Below, piece by piece: positions 55,631 to 64,000 of a stretch of DNA of 64,000 bases (the first letter of the stretch is position 1; every line of letters starts with the position of its first letter). Under the pieces are notes generated by a model. That model was not told the DNA's origin and ran no database searches. It worked only from the letters and a program-made list of their open reading frames with translations. Position numbers and translations under genes: made by a program. The DNA is taken from contig JAEZGN010000002.1 of NCBI GenBank assembly GCA_023437305.1, forward strand, positions 13,754 through 77,753, given 5' to 3'. This DNA comes from Bacteroidota bacterium (GTDB taxonomy: Bacteria; Bacteroidota; Bacteroidia; Bacteroidales; Dysgonomonadaceae).

Positions 55631-55661
55631 AAAGATCGGTACGATTTTCGTGCCGATCTTT
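55631..55661 (+). terminator. Terminator of the Lys/Ala-rich gene
   Basis: AAAGATCGGTACG (55631-55643) pairs with CGTGCCGATCTTT (55649-55661) with one G-T pair, followed by a T run; deoC converges on the other side. Confidence 0.88.
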
Positions 55662-55687
55662 TTTATGTGTTTGGTGATAGGTATGCT

Positions 55688-56551
55688 TTATTTAATACTT
55701 TCCAATAGGTTGTTCGCTAATCTGCTTGCTCCTATACGAAAATATTCTTTATTCAGGTATTCTTCGCCCAGCACTTCTTTTACTATCGTATAATACTTTA
55801 CAGCATCTTCTGTTGTAGAAATACCTCCTGAAGCTTTAAATCCGGCTTTATTCCCTGTTTTTTGGTTATATTCTTTAATAGCAGTGCACATAACGTATGC
55901 TGCTTCGAGGGTAGCACCTTCATATACTTTTCCTGTTGAGGTTTTTATAAAATCTGCACCAGAGTATAATGCTAGGATAGAGGCTTTCATTATATTCTTA
56001 GCACTTTTTAGTGCCCCTGTTTCAAGTATCACTTTTAGCTTTGCATCACGGCATGTGTGCTTTATTTCGTCTATTTCTTCACAAACTTCTTCGTAGTTTT
56101 CTTCGAGGAAATATCCCAGATTGAGTACGATGTCTATCTCATCAGCTCCACTTGCTACAGCAAGTCCTGTTTCGGCTATTTTCACTTCGGTAAAAGTTTG
56201 AGATGACGGGAATCCGCCTACTACCGCAGCTATATTTACGTTTGCCGTTAAAGCTTCTTTTACTGTTTCTACAAAGTTAGGGAAAACACATATTGCCGCT
56301 ACGTTGTCTACATCGCTTGATCCTTCAAAGTCGTTTACTCTCTCTGTAAAATTCCAGATTTCTTCGCGCGTATCTGTTGTATTCAAGGATGTGAGATCTA
56401 TGCAGGAATATATCCTTTTATATACCTCTTTGTTATTATTCTGATCGAATTTCTTGCTGATTATCTCATTCACTTTCTGAGTGATATCAGCATCTTTAAT
56501 GTCTGTATTATATTTTTTTAGAGTATCTCTGTATTTATCTACTTCTGCCAT
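55688..56551 (-). CDS. deoC: Deoxyribose-phosphate aldolase
   Basis: Splits 2-deoxyribose 5-phosphate to acetaldehyde and glyceraldehyde 3-phosphate in nucleoside use. AICVFPNFV, the VIEIDIV-type barrel strand (GADEIDIVLNLG), VILETGAL, and the Schiff-base Lys in ADFIKTSTGK followed by GFKASGGIST are the usual blocks. 287 residues, slightly longer than E. coli. It is last of three tightly spaced leftward genes with the MazG-like gene and dtd. Confidence 0.95.
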   Translation of the reverse strand: MAEVDKYRDTLKKYNTDIKDADITQKVNEIISKKFDQNNNKEVYKRIYSCIDLTSLNTTDTREEIWNFTERVNDFEGSSDVDNVAAICVFPNFVETVKEALTANVNIAAVVGGFPSSQTFTEVKIAETGLAVASGADEIDIVLNLGYFLEENYEEVCEEIDEIKHTCRDAKLKVILETGALKSAKNIMKASILALYSGADFIKTSTGKVYEGATLEAAYVMCTAIKEYNQKTGNKAGFKASGGISTTEDAVKYYTIVKEVLGEEYLNKEYFRIGASRLANNLLESIK

Positions 56552-56552
56552 T

Positions 56553-56879
56553 CTATTTCAATTTTTCGTTGTTTATATGTCTGTCTTTATCTCTGTTAGT
56601 CTTCTTTTCAATATTCTTTTTTAAGGCCTCAGTAAGATCTACACCTGTTTGGTTTGCGAGGCAGATAAGTACCCACAATACATCGGCCATCTCGTCTCCA
56701 AGATCTTTGTTCAGATCAGATTTCTTGAAAGACTGATCACCATAAGTACGTGCCATGATGCGGGCTAATTCGCCTACTTCTTCGGTGAGGATAGCCATGT
56801 TGGTGAGTTCGCTGAAATAGCGTACGCCCACGGTTTTTATCCATTGGTCTACCTCCTGTTGAGCTTCTTTTATTGTCAT
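56553..56879 (-). CDS. MazG-like nucleotide pyrophosphohydrolase
   Basis: An all-alpha NTP pyrophosphatase domain of 108 residues with the metal-binding pattern LTEEVGELAR ... LGDEMADVLWVLICLAN (EExxE and DxxAD). These enzymes hydrolyse NTPs to NMPs and help clear damaged nucleotides. One nt separates it from each neighbour (dtd and deoC), so it is in their operon. Confidence 0.9.
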   Translation of the reverse strand: MTIKEAQQEVDQWIKTVGVRYFSELTNMAILTEEVGELARIMARTYGDQSFKKSDLNKDLGDEMADVLWVLICLANQTGVDLTEALKKNIEKKTNRDKDRHINNEKLK

Positions 56880-56880
56880 G

Positions 56881-57333
56881 TTATTCTTTTACTTTCGAGT
56901 CGATCCATATAGTTACAGGACCATCATTTATGAGTTCTACCTTCATATCTGCTCCAAATTCGCCTGTTTGTACCGGTTTACCCAGCTTGTTCCCTAAAAC
57001 GACACAAAATTCTTCGTACAAAGGTACGGCAATTTCGGGTTTTGCAGCATATATATAGGACGGACGGTTTCCTTTTTTAGTAGAAGCATGTAGGGTAAAT
57101 TGCGATACTACAAGTATTTCACCATCTATATCTTTTATTGATAAATTCATTACACCTTCCTTATCGTCAAATATCCGAAGATTTACAGCCTTATTGCAGA
57201 GCCATTCTATGTCGTCCTTACTATCTGAATTTTCTATACCTACAAGGATAAGAAGCCCTTGATTTATTGCTGATTTTATGCTGCCGTTGATTGTAACTGA
57301 TGCTTTACTTACTCTTTGTATTAATATCCTCAT
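56881..57333 (-). CDS. dtd: D-aminoacyl-tRNA deacylase
   Basis: Dtd hydrolyses D-amino acids wrongly attached to tRNA. It has the N-terminal RILIQRVSKASVTING, the catalytic SQFTLHA block and the C-terminal NDGPVTIWIDS block (cross-subunit Gly-Pro motif). 150 residues is normal. First gene of the dtd, MazG-like, deoC operon. Confidence 0.96.
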   Translation of the reverse strand: MRILIQRVSKASVTINGSIKSAINQGLLILVGIENSDSKDDIEWLCNKAVNLRIFDDKEGVMNLSIKDIDGEILVVSQFTLHASTKKGNRPSYIYAAKPEIAVPLYEEFCVVLGNKLGKPVQTGEFGADMKVELINDGPVTIWIDSKVKE

Positions 57334-57467
57334 GTTTGATTAAATAGAGCCGTATAATTAGATATGGACTTTAAAATTAGAGATTAATTTGCAAATATAC
57401 CTATGTTGATTCATTTATTAATAACAAGGATTGAGGTTAATAACTATTTGTATAATCTGCTATAAGA

Positions 57468-58310
57468 CTATTGATATACTTTGGCCGCTTCCCACCCAAT
57501 CATAGAAGTTTTGCGGATATGCCCCCAATGATAGTCTCCCAGAGCCCCTGTAGACTGTATTATTCGATGGCAAGGGATGAGATATGCTACCGGATTTCGC
57601 CCCACTGCATTTCCCACAGCCCGGCTTGCTTTAGGGCTGTTTATGAAATTGGCAATATTCTGGTATGACGATAATTGCCCCATCGGGATATTTAGTAAGG
57701 CTTGCCACACTTTAAGCTGAAAATCAGAACCTTTGATATGTAATTTAATTTTATCAAGGCTCTCCCAATCTAGATTAAATATCCGTATTGCATTCTTTTG
57801 GATTTCGTCTGCTGAATTCTGATAATTCGCTTTAGGAAAAATGCTTGTGAGGTTCTTAATTGCTTCTTCACGGTTTTCTACAAATGACATGTGGCAAATT
57901 CCTTTTGGGGTTGAAGCCACAATTATTTCTCCAAAAGGACTGAGAGCAAAGCTATAGTTTATAGTAAGATAGCTTCCTTCATTTTTGTATTCGGCAGGGG
58001 TCATTCCTTCTATATTTATAAACAAATCATGCAACCTGCTCGTGCCTGATAAGCCAACTTCGAATGCTGTATCGAATAGTGTTGCTTGTGTTTCTCTTAA
58101 GATCTGTTTTGCATGTTGTATGCTTATATATTGTAGGAAGCGTTTAGGGCTTATTCCTGCCCATTCTTTGAATAATCGCTGAAAATGGAAGGGACTAAGG
58201 TGGATATGTTCCGAAATCTTATCCAAACTAGGCTGATATTTGTAGTTTTCACTAATATATTCTATTGCCTCTTTAACACGATTGAAATCTAATGATTCTT
58301 GATTAAGCAT
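57468..58310 (-). CDS. Ada-like AraC regulator fused to O6-methylguanine-DNA methyltransferase
   Basis: The N-terminal ~100 residues are an AraC-type double helix-turn-helix (LDKISEHIHLSPFHFQRLFK, then GISPKRFLQYISIQHAK). The C-terminal ~165 are a methylguanine methyltransferase with acceptor Cys247 in YLIPCHRII and QLKVWQALLNIPMGQLSSY. The zinc-binding methylphosphotriester domain of E. coli Ada is absent, so any damage sensing must work through Cys247 or another signal. The gene is divergent from an SDR gene and both promoters carry the same 15-bp element at the same position, so self-regulation is likely. Confidence 0.92.
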   Translation of the reverse strand: MLNQESLDFNRVKEAIEYISENYKYQPSLDKISEHIHLSPFHFQRLFKEWAGISPKRFLQYISIQHAKQILRETQATLFDTAFEVGLSGTSRLHDLFINIEGMTPAEYKNEGSYLTINYSFALSPFGEIIVASTPKGICHMSFVENREEAIKNLTSIFPKANYQNSADEIQKNAIRIFNLDWESLDKIKLHIKGSDFQLKVWQALLNIPMGQLSSYQNIANFINSPKASRAVGNAVGRNPVAYLIPCHRIIQSTGALGDYHWGHIRKTSMIGWEAAKVYQ

Positions 58311-58332
58311 AGTTTTGGTTTTTTATATTGTA

Positions 58333-58461
58333 CAAAGCTACATAGTAGTTTATAATTATAGAATCCATTTCTTGCTGAATTTGTTCGCTTTTAGCCTAAT
58401 TACTTTTCCTCTATAATAGCAAGAAATGGATTTTAGGAGACTCTATCGCAGAATATATTTG
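58333..58461. promoter_or_regulatory. Divergent promoter region with symmetric 15-bp operators
   Basis: AATCCATTTCTTGCT (58362-58376) and its exact inverse AGCAAGAAATGGATT (58418-58432) flank 41 nt. The leftward -7 element TAGCTTTG (minus strand, 58333-58340) and the rightward TATATTTG (58454-58461) are each exactly 21 nt from the nearer arm. Each promoter thus sees AGCAAGAAATGGATT in the same orientation and spacing, covering its -33 region, as expected for an activator site. Confidence 0.8.
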
Positions 58462-58486
58462 TACTGTTTAATTAAATAGAACAAAT

Positions 58487-59242
58487 ATGAAAAAGCTAGA
58501 AGGAAAAGTAGCCCTGATAACAGGAGCTACAAGCGGTATAGGTAAGGCAACAGCTATCGATTTTATTGAGAATGGAGCTAAGGTGATTTTTACAGGTCGT
58601 TATCAAGAAACGATAGATAAGACTGTTGCTGAATTAGGAAATCAAGCTGTAGGTTTTGTTTCGGATAGTGGGAATATGTCTGATTTATTGGCTATCAATG
58701 AAAAGATTAAGTCCATTTCGCCTCGGATAGATATCCTGTATGTAAATGCAGGTTTTGGGAAATATGCGCCTATAGAAGCTGTTACCGAAGAGCATTTTGA
58801 TGAGATGTTTAATGTGCTGGTAAAAGGAACTTTATTTACGGTGCAACAAGTATTGTCATTGATGGGAGAGGGGAGCTCCATAATATTGAATTCTTCGAAC
58901 GTGACAAAGATGGGAATGCAGAATTCTTCTGTTTACTCTGCTGCCAAATCAGCGATTTTATCCTTTGTGAAGACATTTGCGGCTGAGTTATCTTCGAGAA
59001 ATATTCGTGTAAATGCAGTAAGTCCGGGGCCGGTAAGTACAAATTACTTCGATCGATCTAATCTTTCTAAAAACCAGATAGATAGTATTGTAGAATATGT
59101 ATTGCCGCAAGTTGCCCTGAAGAGGTTTGCACAGCCTTCTGAAATTGCTAAAGTGATAACATTCCTGGCTTCCGATGATGCTTCTTTCATACAGGGAGCA
59201 GAAATATCTGTAGATGGCGGATTTCCTGAGATTAGGATATAG
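58487..59242 (+). CDS. SDR-family oxidoreductase
   Basis: A classical short-chain dehydrogenase/reductase, 251 residues. TGATSGIGKATA is the NAD(P) loop, NAGFGKYAP the NNAG-like block, and the catalytic Ser-Tyr-Lys are seen in ILNSSNVTKM and YSAAKSA. The C-terminal VSPGPVSTNYFDRS and GAEISVDGG blocks are typical. Transcribed away from the Ada-like regulator with a shared operator, so it is a likely target of that regulator. The substrate is unknown. Confidence 0.93.
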   Translation: MKKLEGKVALITGATSGIGKATAIDFIENGAKVIFTGRYQETIDKTVAELGNQAVGFVSDSGNMSDLLAINEKIKSISPRIDILYVNAGFGKYAPIEAVTEEHFDEMFNVLVKGTLFTVQQVLSLMGEGSSIILNSSNVTKMGMQNSSVYSAAKSAILSFVKTFAAELSSRNIRVNAVSPGPVSTNYFDRSNLSKNQIDSIVEYVLPQVALKRFAQPSEIAKVITFLASDDASFIQGAEISVDGGFPEIRI

Positions 59243-59280
59243 GGCAGGAATTAATAACGTTTGTTTACTCTATAATATAT

Positions 59281-59307
59281 TAAGGGGTTATCTGATGGAT
59301 AACCCCT
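59281..59307. terminator. Terminator between the SDR gene and the convergent lipoprotein gene
   Basis: AAGGGGTTATC (59281-59291) and GATAACCCCTT (59297-59307) form a perfect 11-bp stem with a 5-nt loop between convergent genes. Confidence 0.85.
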
Positions 59308-59337
59308 TAGTATTCATTATAATATATCTGAAATGCG

Positions 59338-60450
59338 TTATTTTATATAAGGATCTTCATTTGTACCTCCCCACTCATTATTTACTGATATCTGAAAGCT
59401 AGCATTGTCGCCACTAACCATATTCCCAAATAGTTTACCTGTTAGGCGTGTAATCTTATTTCTTACTACATTTACACCTGTAGGTACAACCTTGTATTCG
59501 AATATATAAGGAAAGTTAGCGTCTGCCATAGGACTTGTTGTTACTTTATCTTTTGTTCCATATAGATACAGTTCAGTATATGCAATTCCTCCTGCGTAAT
59601 AGTTCTGCCCATTATAAACAGAGCCTTCTATGTTGTGCAGTATATATAGAGACATTGTGTATTGTGGGTTCTTTATTATTTCGCTTCTTGGAACATTTCC
59701 AACCTCAAATCCCGTTGGTTTTTGAACTACGTTCGGTTGGTTTTGGCCGGTGAGATGATAGCCATATAATGTACCCCAAGATTGAAAACCTAAGGGCTTT
59801 CCCGCCTCATAATCAGCAAAGCGGAAGATATTAGGATAGAAGTTTTTGATCATGGGATATAAATATCCTACTTCTTCGGGCATGTTCTGCGCATCTTCGA
59901 TTACAATTTCTACTTTGCCTACATTTCTTTCCAAAGTAATAGTTTCTTCTATTTTTGTAATAGATGTGCTCAATTTTAAATTCAAAGAATTAGAGAATAA
60001 TTGGGATTTATAATCCGGTAGATAGACTAATCTTAGCTTATTAAAATAGCTGGCATCACCATCTTTTGCAAGATCAGCATCCGGAAGAGGCAGATCCTTC
60101 GTACAACCAACAAAGAAAATCCAGTAATTGCCAACAGGGAGTTTGTCTTTAATTGTCAGGTTTCCACTTGTAACTTCGTAATTGACTGTTTTAAAAGTTC
60201 TCTCCGTAAGCGGCTTGCCTTCTGTTACTTCTAACACTCGATACTGTAATACTTTGATTCCGGCTTCCTGTAAGCTGCTTTTTGTACCGGATTGGTCAAT
60301 TACTTCTGATGTGAAATAGTCTTTTACATTAAATGATAATTCTATCATTCCGTCTGGATTAGAAGGTACTGGTTCGTCATTATCACTGTTACATGATGAG
60401 AACACGTACAAACACACTATTGCTGCAAGTAAATAAAATTTTTGTTTCAT
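59338..60450 (-). CDS. FimB/Mfa2-like fimbrial-type lipoprotein
   Basis: From the ATG at 60450, the lipoprotein signal MKQKFYLLAAIVCLYVFSSC ends at Cys20; a longer frame upstream is not needed. The body has ITLERNVGKVEIVIED and repeated beta strands, ending in FQISVNNEWGGTNEDPYIK. The Arg-Asn/Val-x-(A/G)-K-(V/I) segment and the Trp near the end resemble Mfa2/FimB fimbrial anchor and fimbrillin-related lipoproteins of Bacteroidales. No other fimbrial genes are adjacent, so this assignment is tentative. Confidence 0.65.
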   Translation of the reverse strand: MKQKFYLLAAIVCLYVFSSCNSDNDEPVPSNPDGMIELSFNVKDYFTSEVIDQSGTKSSLQEAGIKVLQYRVLEVTEGKPLTERTFKTVNYEVTSGNLTIKDKLPVGNYWIFFVGCTKDLPLPDADLAKDGDASYFNKLRLVYLPDYKSQLFSNSLNLKLSTSITKIEETITLERNVGKVEIVIEDAQNMPEEVGYLYPMIKNFYPNIFRFADYEAGKPLGFQSWGTLYGYHLTGQNQPNVVQKPTGFEVGNVPRSEIIKNPQYTMSLYILHNIEGSVYNGQNYYAGGIAYTELYLYGTKDKVTTSPMADANFPYIFEYKVVPTGVNVVRNKITRLTGKLFGNMVSGDNASFQISVNNEWGGTNEDPYIK

Positions 60451-60557
60451 AGTTTTATATAGTTTATGTTGTAAGCAGCATAAATATAGTGTAAATATGT
60501 TGAAAATCAAATTAATATAATATATTAGGTGTTTATATAAATTATATTCACATTGCA

Positions 60558-60587
60558 AGAGGGCTAAGCAAAACAGCTTAGCCCTCT
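60558..60587. terminator. Hairpin downstream of the HdeD-like gene
   Basis: AGAGGGCTAAGC (60558-60569) pairs perfectly with GCTTAGCCCTCT (60576-60587). There is no long T run. Confidence 0.6.
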
Positions 60588-60631
60588 AGACAATTTAATT
60601 TTGAAACTTGAATATTATTCTATTATATTTA

Positions 60632-61228
60632 TTATTTATCTATCTCTTTTTCAATATTTTCCATTTCTTTGTGCAAAGACTTTAATTTTACTCCTAGATA
60701 TATTCTGAAGAAGCCATAAGAAATAAAAGAAATACTAATAAGTGCTACAATAAATCCTGATGTCAAGACAGGACTCATTATAAAAATGAAAGATAGGATC
60801 ACGCCTAAGATCGCTAATGTTAGTAGCCATCCCCAGCCTTTAGCTCCATTTCTCTGTAATTCTACAGCTGCTCCTATTCCCCAGATAGACTGGAACATCA
60901 CCCAGAATCCGACAAAATATGAGAGTACGATTGCGATTACTGCAGGTGACATTGATATAAGAATGATACCAAATAATAAGTTTATAATACCACTGACTAA
61001 AGTCCATCCCCAGCCCTTAAGTGTATTTCTATTTGACACAGCAAATATTATTTCGAAAATGCCACTGACAAGAAAAGTTATAGAAAATACGATTGATAAT
61101 GCTATAATTGTAGTCCAAGGAGATGTTAAGCACCAAATTCCCAGCATGATGGCCAATAGTCCAATTAATAATGAGACCCACCAGTATTTAACGGCTTGTT
61201 TTACAGAATAAAATAAATCAGTTTTCAT
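60632..61228 (-). CDS. HdeD-family membrane protein (DUF308)
   Basis: 198 residues with six membrane helices in paired repeats (WWVSLLIGLLAIMLGIWCLT, GWGWTLVSGIINLLFGIILI, then GWGWLLTLAILGVILSFIFI). The GW-rich starts of helices are typical of the HdeD/DUF308 family, linked to acid stress in enterobacteria. The C-terminus is a short charged coiled coil (LKSLHKEMENIEKEIDK). Monocistronic. Confidence 0.88.
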   Translation of the reverse strand: MKTDLFYSVKQAVKYWWVSLLIGLLAIMLGIWCLTSPWTTIIALSIVFSITFLVSGIFEIIFAVSNRNTLKGWGWTLVSGIINLLFGIILISMSPAVIAIVLSYFVGFWVMFQSIWGIGAAVELQRNGAKGWGWLLTLAILGVILSFIFIMSPVLTSGFIVALISISFISYGFFRIYLGVKLKSLHKEMENIEKEIDK

Positions 61229-61406
61229 ATTTGCGTTATTTTTAATTAGTTTATGTCTTATAATACTATAACGTCTGCAAACTCATTTAGTTTCAAGAAG
61301 GTATATAAAATGAACGATTGTTCACTTATTCTAACACAATTCTTTTCAGATGTAATTTATTTTATTCTTTCTCGTACGTGTAAAAGATTGTCGTATAGTT
61401 TTTAAT

Positions 61407-63215
61407 CTATGACTCTTTTTCTTCGGTAAAATATTTTTCAATTAATGTAGCTTTGTGTTTACCGACTACTTTTTCTATTTCTTCGCTAGATGCTGATTTT
61501 ATTCTTTTCACACTTTTAAATTCTTTCAGTAGAAGACGTTTAGTCTCTTCACCGATGCCTTTAATATTATCTAATTCAGATTTTACCTGACCCTTACTTC
61601 TTTGGTTACGGTGAAACGTAATTCCAAATCTATGTGCTTCATCTCTAAGGTGTTGTATGACTTTTAATGACTCGCTGTTTTTGTCCAGATATAGGGGAAT
61701 TGAGTCTTCCGGGTAGTAGATCTCTTCAAGCCTTTTGGCAATACCAACAATGGCTACTTTGCCATAGATGCCTAATTCTTTTAACGATTCACAAGCTGCA
61801 CTTAGCTGACCTTTGCCTCCGTCGATAACAATAAGCTGGGGTAGGGGACTTCCCTCTTCTATAAGCCTGTGGTATCTCCGATATACAACTTCTCGCATTG
61901 TTGAAAAATCGTCAGGCCCAATTACTGTTTTAACATTGAAGTGACGATAGTCTTTTTTTGAAGGTTTTCCCATTTTAAAGACTACACATGCCGATACGGG
62001 GTTCGTTCCCTGTATGTTGGAGTTGTCGAAACATTCAATGTGTGTTGGCAAGTCTTTGAGGTTCAGATCCTTTTGTATTTCTTTCAGGATGCGGGTACCT
62101 CTTTGTTCCGGATTTAAGCTTTCTGCTCTTTTTAATTTATCTAGTTTGTATTGTCTTACATTTTGGGTTGAAAGAAGCAATAGTTTTTTCTTATCCCCTC
62201 GTTGAGGAATGTTAATTTCTACACCATCTAATTTCAGGTCGGGGAGAAATGGAACAATAATTTCTTTCGCTGTAGAGCCGAATTTTTTTCTTACCTCAAT
62301 AATTCCCAAAGCAAGCAATTCTTCTTTTTCTTCTTCTATCCGTTTTCTATATTCGAATGTATATGCCTGTATAACAGCACCATTATATACATTCAAATAA
62401 TTGATATATCCTGCATCTGCATCTTCGTCATAACTGAATACATCAATGTTATATTTAATAGAACTTACTACGGTTGATTTATTTTTGAAATTTTCAATTA
62501 ATATAAATTTTTCTTTTAGCTTATTCGCTTCTTCAAATTCTTGTTTCTCGGCTAGTGCCTGCATTTCTGAATAGATAGATTCGCTTACAAGATTGGTGTT
62601 TCCTTTTAAGATTTCCTGAATAGCATTTACATTTTTAATATATTCTTCAGAATCCTGTAAACCAACGCAAGGACCTTTGCATCTTTTTATATGATACTCT
62701 AAGCACACTTTATATTTCCCTTCTGCAATTTTCTCCGGTGTAAGATTTAATGAGCATGTGCGGATAGGATACAATTTGTGGATCAACTCCAGAAGGGTCT
62801 TTACACTCAGCACATTAGAGTATGGGCCAAAATATTTAGAGCCATCTTTTAATATCTTTCTTGTTATTTCTATCCTAGGAAAATATTCATTTCTAATTAC
62901 AATAGACGGATATGATTTGTCATCTTTCAGCATTACGTTATATCGTGGCTGAAATTCTTTGATCAGGCTGTTTTCGAGTAGGAGAGTGTCTTCTTCCGAT
63001 TCAACAATAATATATTTGATATCTTTTATTTTGCTGACCAGTATTCTTGTCTTTGGACTATCCTCATGGTTTTTTGTGAAATATGAAGAAACTCGTTTTT
63101 TTAGATTTTTTGCTTTACCTACATATATGATTACTCCCTTGTCGTCGTAATATTGGTAACAACCGGGTTTCTGAGGAATATTTCTAATGATATTTTTCAA
63201 ATAATCATTAATCAT
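61407..63215 (-). CDS. uvrC: Excinuclease ABC subunit C
   Basis: UvrC makes both incisions in nucleotide excision repair. The N-terminal GIY-YIG nuclease is seen as GCYQYYDDKGVIIYVGKAKN, followed by the Cys-rich CLEYHIKRCKGPCVG region, a UVR (UvrB-binding) segment near 205-240, the RNase H-like endonuclease domain (CFDNSNIQGTNPVSACVVF, then LIVIDGGKGQ) and C-terminal helix-hairpin-helix motifs (ELDNIKGIGEETKRLL). 602 residues is typical. It follows apt in the same direction. Confidence 0.97.
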   Translation of the reverse strand: MINDYLKNIIRNIPQKPGCYQYYDDKGVIIYVGKAKNLKKRVSSYFTKNHEDSPKTRILVSKIKDIKYIIVESEEDTLLLENSLIKEFQPRYNVMLKDDKSYPSIVIRNEYFPRIEITRKILKDGSKYFGPYSNVLSVKTLLELIHKLYPIRTCSLNLTPEKIAEGKYKVCLEYHIKRCKGPCVGLQDSEEYIKNVNAIQEILKGNTNLVSESIYSEMQALAEKQEFEEANKLKEKFILIENFKNKSTVVSSIKYNIDVFSYDEDADAGYINYLNVYNGAVIQAYTFEYRKRIEEEKEELLALGIIEVRKKFGSTAKEIIVPFLPDLKLDGVEINIPQRGDKKKLLLLSTQNVRQYKLDKLKRAESLNPEQRGTRILKEIQKDLNLKDLPTHIECFDNSNIQGTNPVSACVVFKMGKPSKKDYRHFNVKTVIGPDDFSTMREVVYRRYHRLIEEGSPLPQLIVIDGGKGQLSAACESLKELGIYGKVAIVGIAKRLEEIYYPEDSIPLYLDKNSESLKVIQHLRDEAHRFGITFHRNQRSKGQVKSELDNIKGIGEETKRLLLKEFKSVKRIKSASSEEIEKVVGKHKATLIEKYFTEEKES

Positions 63216-63302
63216 CGTGCTATTTTCTTTACTTATTGTATTTTGCGTGAAATTATTAATTTGTTTTCTATACTACAAATGAATATCTATTTATAATCAA
63301 AA

Positions 63303-63329
63303 AAGGGAAGAATTCCTTTTTCTTCCCTT
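63303..63329 (-). terminator. Terminator between apt and uvrC
   Basis: AAGGGAAGAAT (63303-63313) pairs with TTCTTCCCTT (63320-63329). On the minus strand the stem is followed by a T run, so apt and uvrC are at least partly separate transcripts. Confidence 0.75.
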
Positions 63330-63350
63330 CTCCTAAATTATTTATAGAAT

Positions 63351-63902
63351 TTAAATCTCGTAATGAATCAAAGATTTAATATCAATTTCTGTAGGGAATA
63401 GCTTTCTGCCCTCTAGTGCATCTAGCTCAATGATAAAGTTGACATATATTTTTTTTACTCCCATGTCCTTCACTAATTTATATGCAGCATACATTGTGCC
63501 TCCTGTAGCCAATAGGTCATCATGGATCAACACCACGTCGTCTTCTGATAGAGAGTCTTTATGTATTTGAATTTTATCTACTCCATATTCTTTTTCATAT
63601 TCCTGTTCGAATACCTCTGCAGGTAATTTCCCGGGTTTACGGATTGGGACGAAACCGGCTCCAAGCTCTAAGGCCATAATTGGCCCCATGATAAAACCTC
63701 TCGATTCTATACCAACAACTTTTGTTATTCCTTTATTCTTGTATTCGTCTAGAAGAACTTCTGTAAGATTTGATAGAGATTCTTTTGTTTTAAATAATGG
63801 AGTGACGTCCTTGAATTGAATTCCCGGTATTGGGAAATCCGGAATGTTTCTTACCGTTTTTCGGAGAGTTAAAAGCTTTTCTTCTTTTTCTTTTTTATCC
63901 AT
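63351..63902 (-). CDS. apt: Adenine phosphoribosyltransferase
   Basis: Converts adenine and PRPP to AMP in purine salvage. FPIPGIQFKDVTPLF, GIESRGFIMG, the RKPGKLP block and the PRPP loop VVLIHDDLLATGGTMYA identify it. 183 residues is usual. Its start lies 22 bp from the first parS-like site. In related genomes mnmG is the next gene upstream. Confidence 0.96.
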   Translation of the reverse strand: MDKKEKEEKLLTLRKTVRNIPDFPIPGIQFKDVTPLFKTKESLSNLTEVLLDEYKNKGITKVVGIESRGFIMGPIMALELGAGFVPIRKPGKLPAEVFEQEYEKEYGVDKIQIHKDSLSEDDVVLIHDDLLATGGTMYAAYKLVKDMGVKKIYVNFIIELDALEGRKLFPTEIDIKSLIHYEI

Positions 63903-63924
63903 TTTTTTTGTTTAGTATTAGTCG

Positions 63925-63973
63925 TGTTTCACGTGGAACAATTTTTGTTTTAGCACACGTTCCACGTGAAACA
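63925..63973. other. Inverted pair of parS-like sites
   Basis: TGTTTCACGTGGAACA (63925-63940) and CGTTCCACGTGAAACA (63958-63973) each differ from the ParB/Spo0J consensus TGTTTCACGTGAAACA at one or two positions. They form a 15-bp perfect inverted repeat across a 17-nt spacer, in the promoter region of apt. Confidence 0.8.
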
Positions 63974-64000
63974 TCTTCATTTATCTGCCTAGTAGTACAA

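Noticed and set aside
1..64000. CRISPR arrays, rRNA operons or a complete prophage
   Set aside because: No regularly spaced identical repeats with unique spacers, no rRNA sequence and no phage structural genes were seen.

Overview
The window is chromosomal DNA from an anaerobic-type Bacteroidota, most likely order Bacteroidales (Dysgonomonas-like by gene content; the genus is inference). The evidence is a SusD-family uptake lipoprotein, many start sites preceded by the Bacteroidota -7 element TAnnTTTG, weak Shine-Dalgarno signals, Bacteroidota lipoboxes, a ~630-residue PurF-like amidotransferase and AT-rich intergenic DNA.

Layout. 1-8.6 kb is an accessory region: a SusD gene cut by the window edge, small hypothetical genes, a RhuM-Fic gene whose 5' end is removed by an IS21-family element, a mutarotase pseudogene on the other side of that element, about 0.9 kb of gene debris, and a tyrosine recombinase next to the 3' end of mnmE. 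8.6-34.4 kb is mostly leftward housekeeping DNA (mnmE, PurF-like, dnaX, tRNA-Leu, a DEAD-box helicase, plsC, valS, thiL, punA, lpxK, sppA). It is interrupted at 18-21 kb by a TcmP/three-Cys-motif (DUF5131) gene pair with a XRE regulator.

34.4-35.0 kb is an AT-rich gene-free gap with four exact TTATCAACA DnaA-box-like 9-mers in 182 bp. Gene direction switches there from mainly leftward to mainly rightward, so it is my candidate for the chromosomal origin. Two parS-like sites in an inverted pair at the right edge (about 63.9 kb) and a degenerate one at 53.5 kb fit an origin-proximal segment.

35-55.6 kb runs mostly rightward: two SGNH hydrolases around a beta-barrel protein, ychF, a surface-glycan decoration cluster (acyltransferase, GT11-like fucosyltransferase, GNAT, ATP-grasp), a HAD-family protein lacking its nucleophile, polA, a tandem pair of polytopic membrane proteins, a DedA-like protein, a radical SAM protein, a flavodoxin-fold reductase and a lysine/alanine-rich exported protein. 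55.7-63.9 kb is leftward again: apt, uvrC, a HdeD-like protein, a fimbrial-type lipoprotein, an Ada-like regulator divergent from an SDR gene, and dtd, a MazG-like gene and deoC.

The most interesting items are the candidate oriC with parS sites, the symmetric 15-bp operator between the Ada-like and SDR genes, the HAD protein with Asp-to-Gly at the nucleophile, and the TcmP/DUF5131 module with an unusual cysteine cluster.
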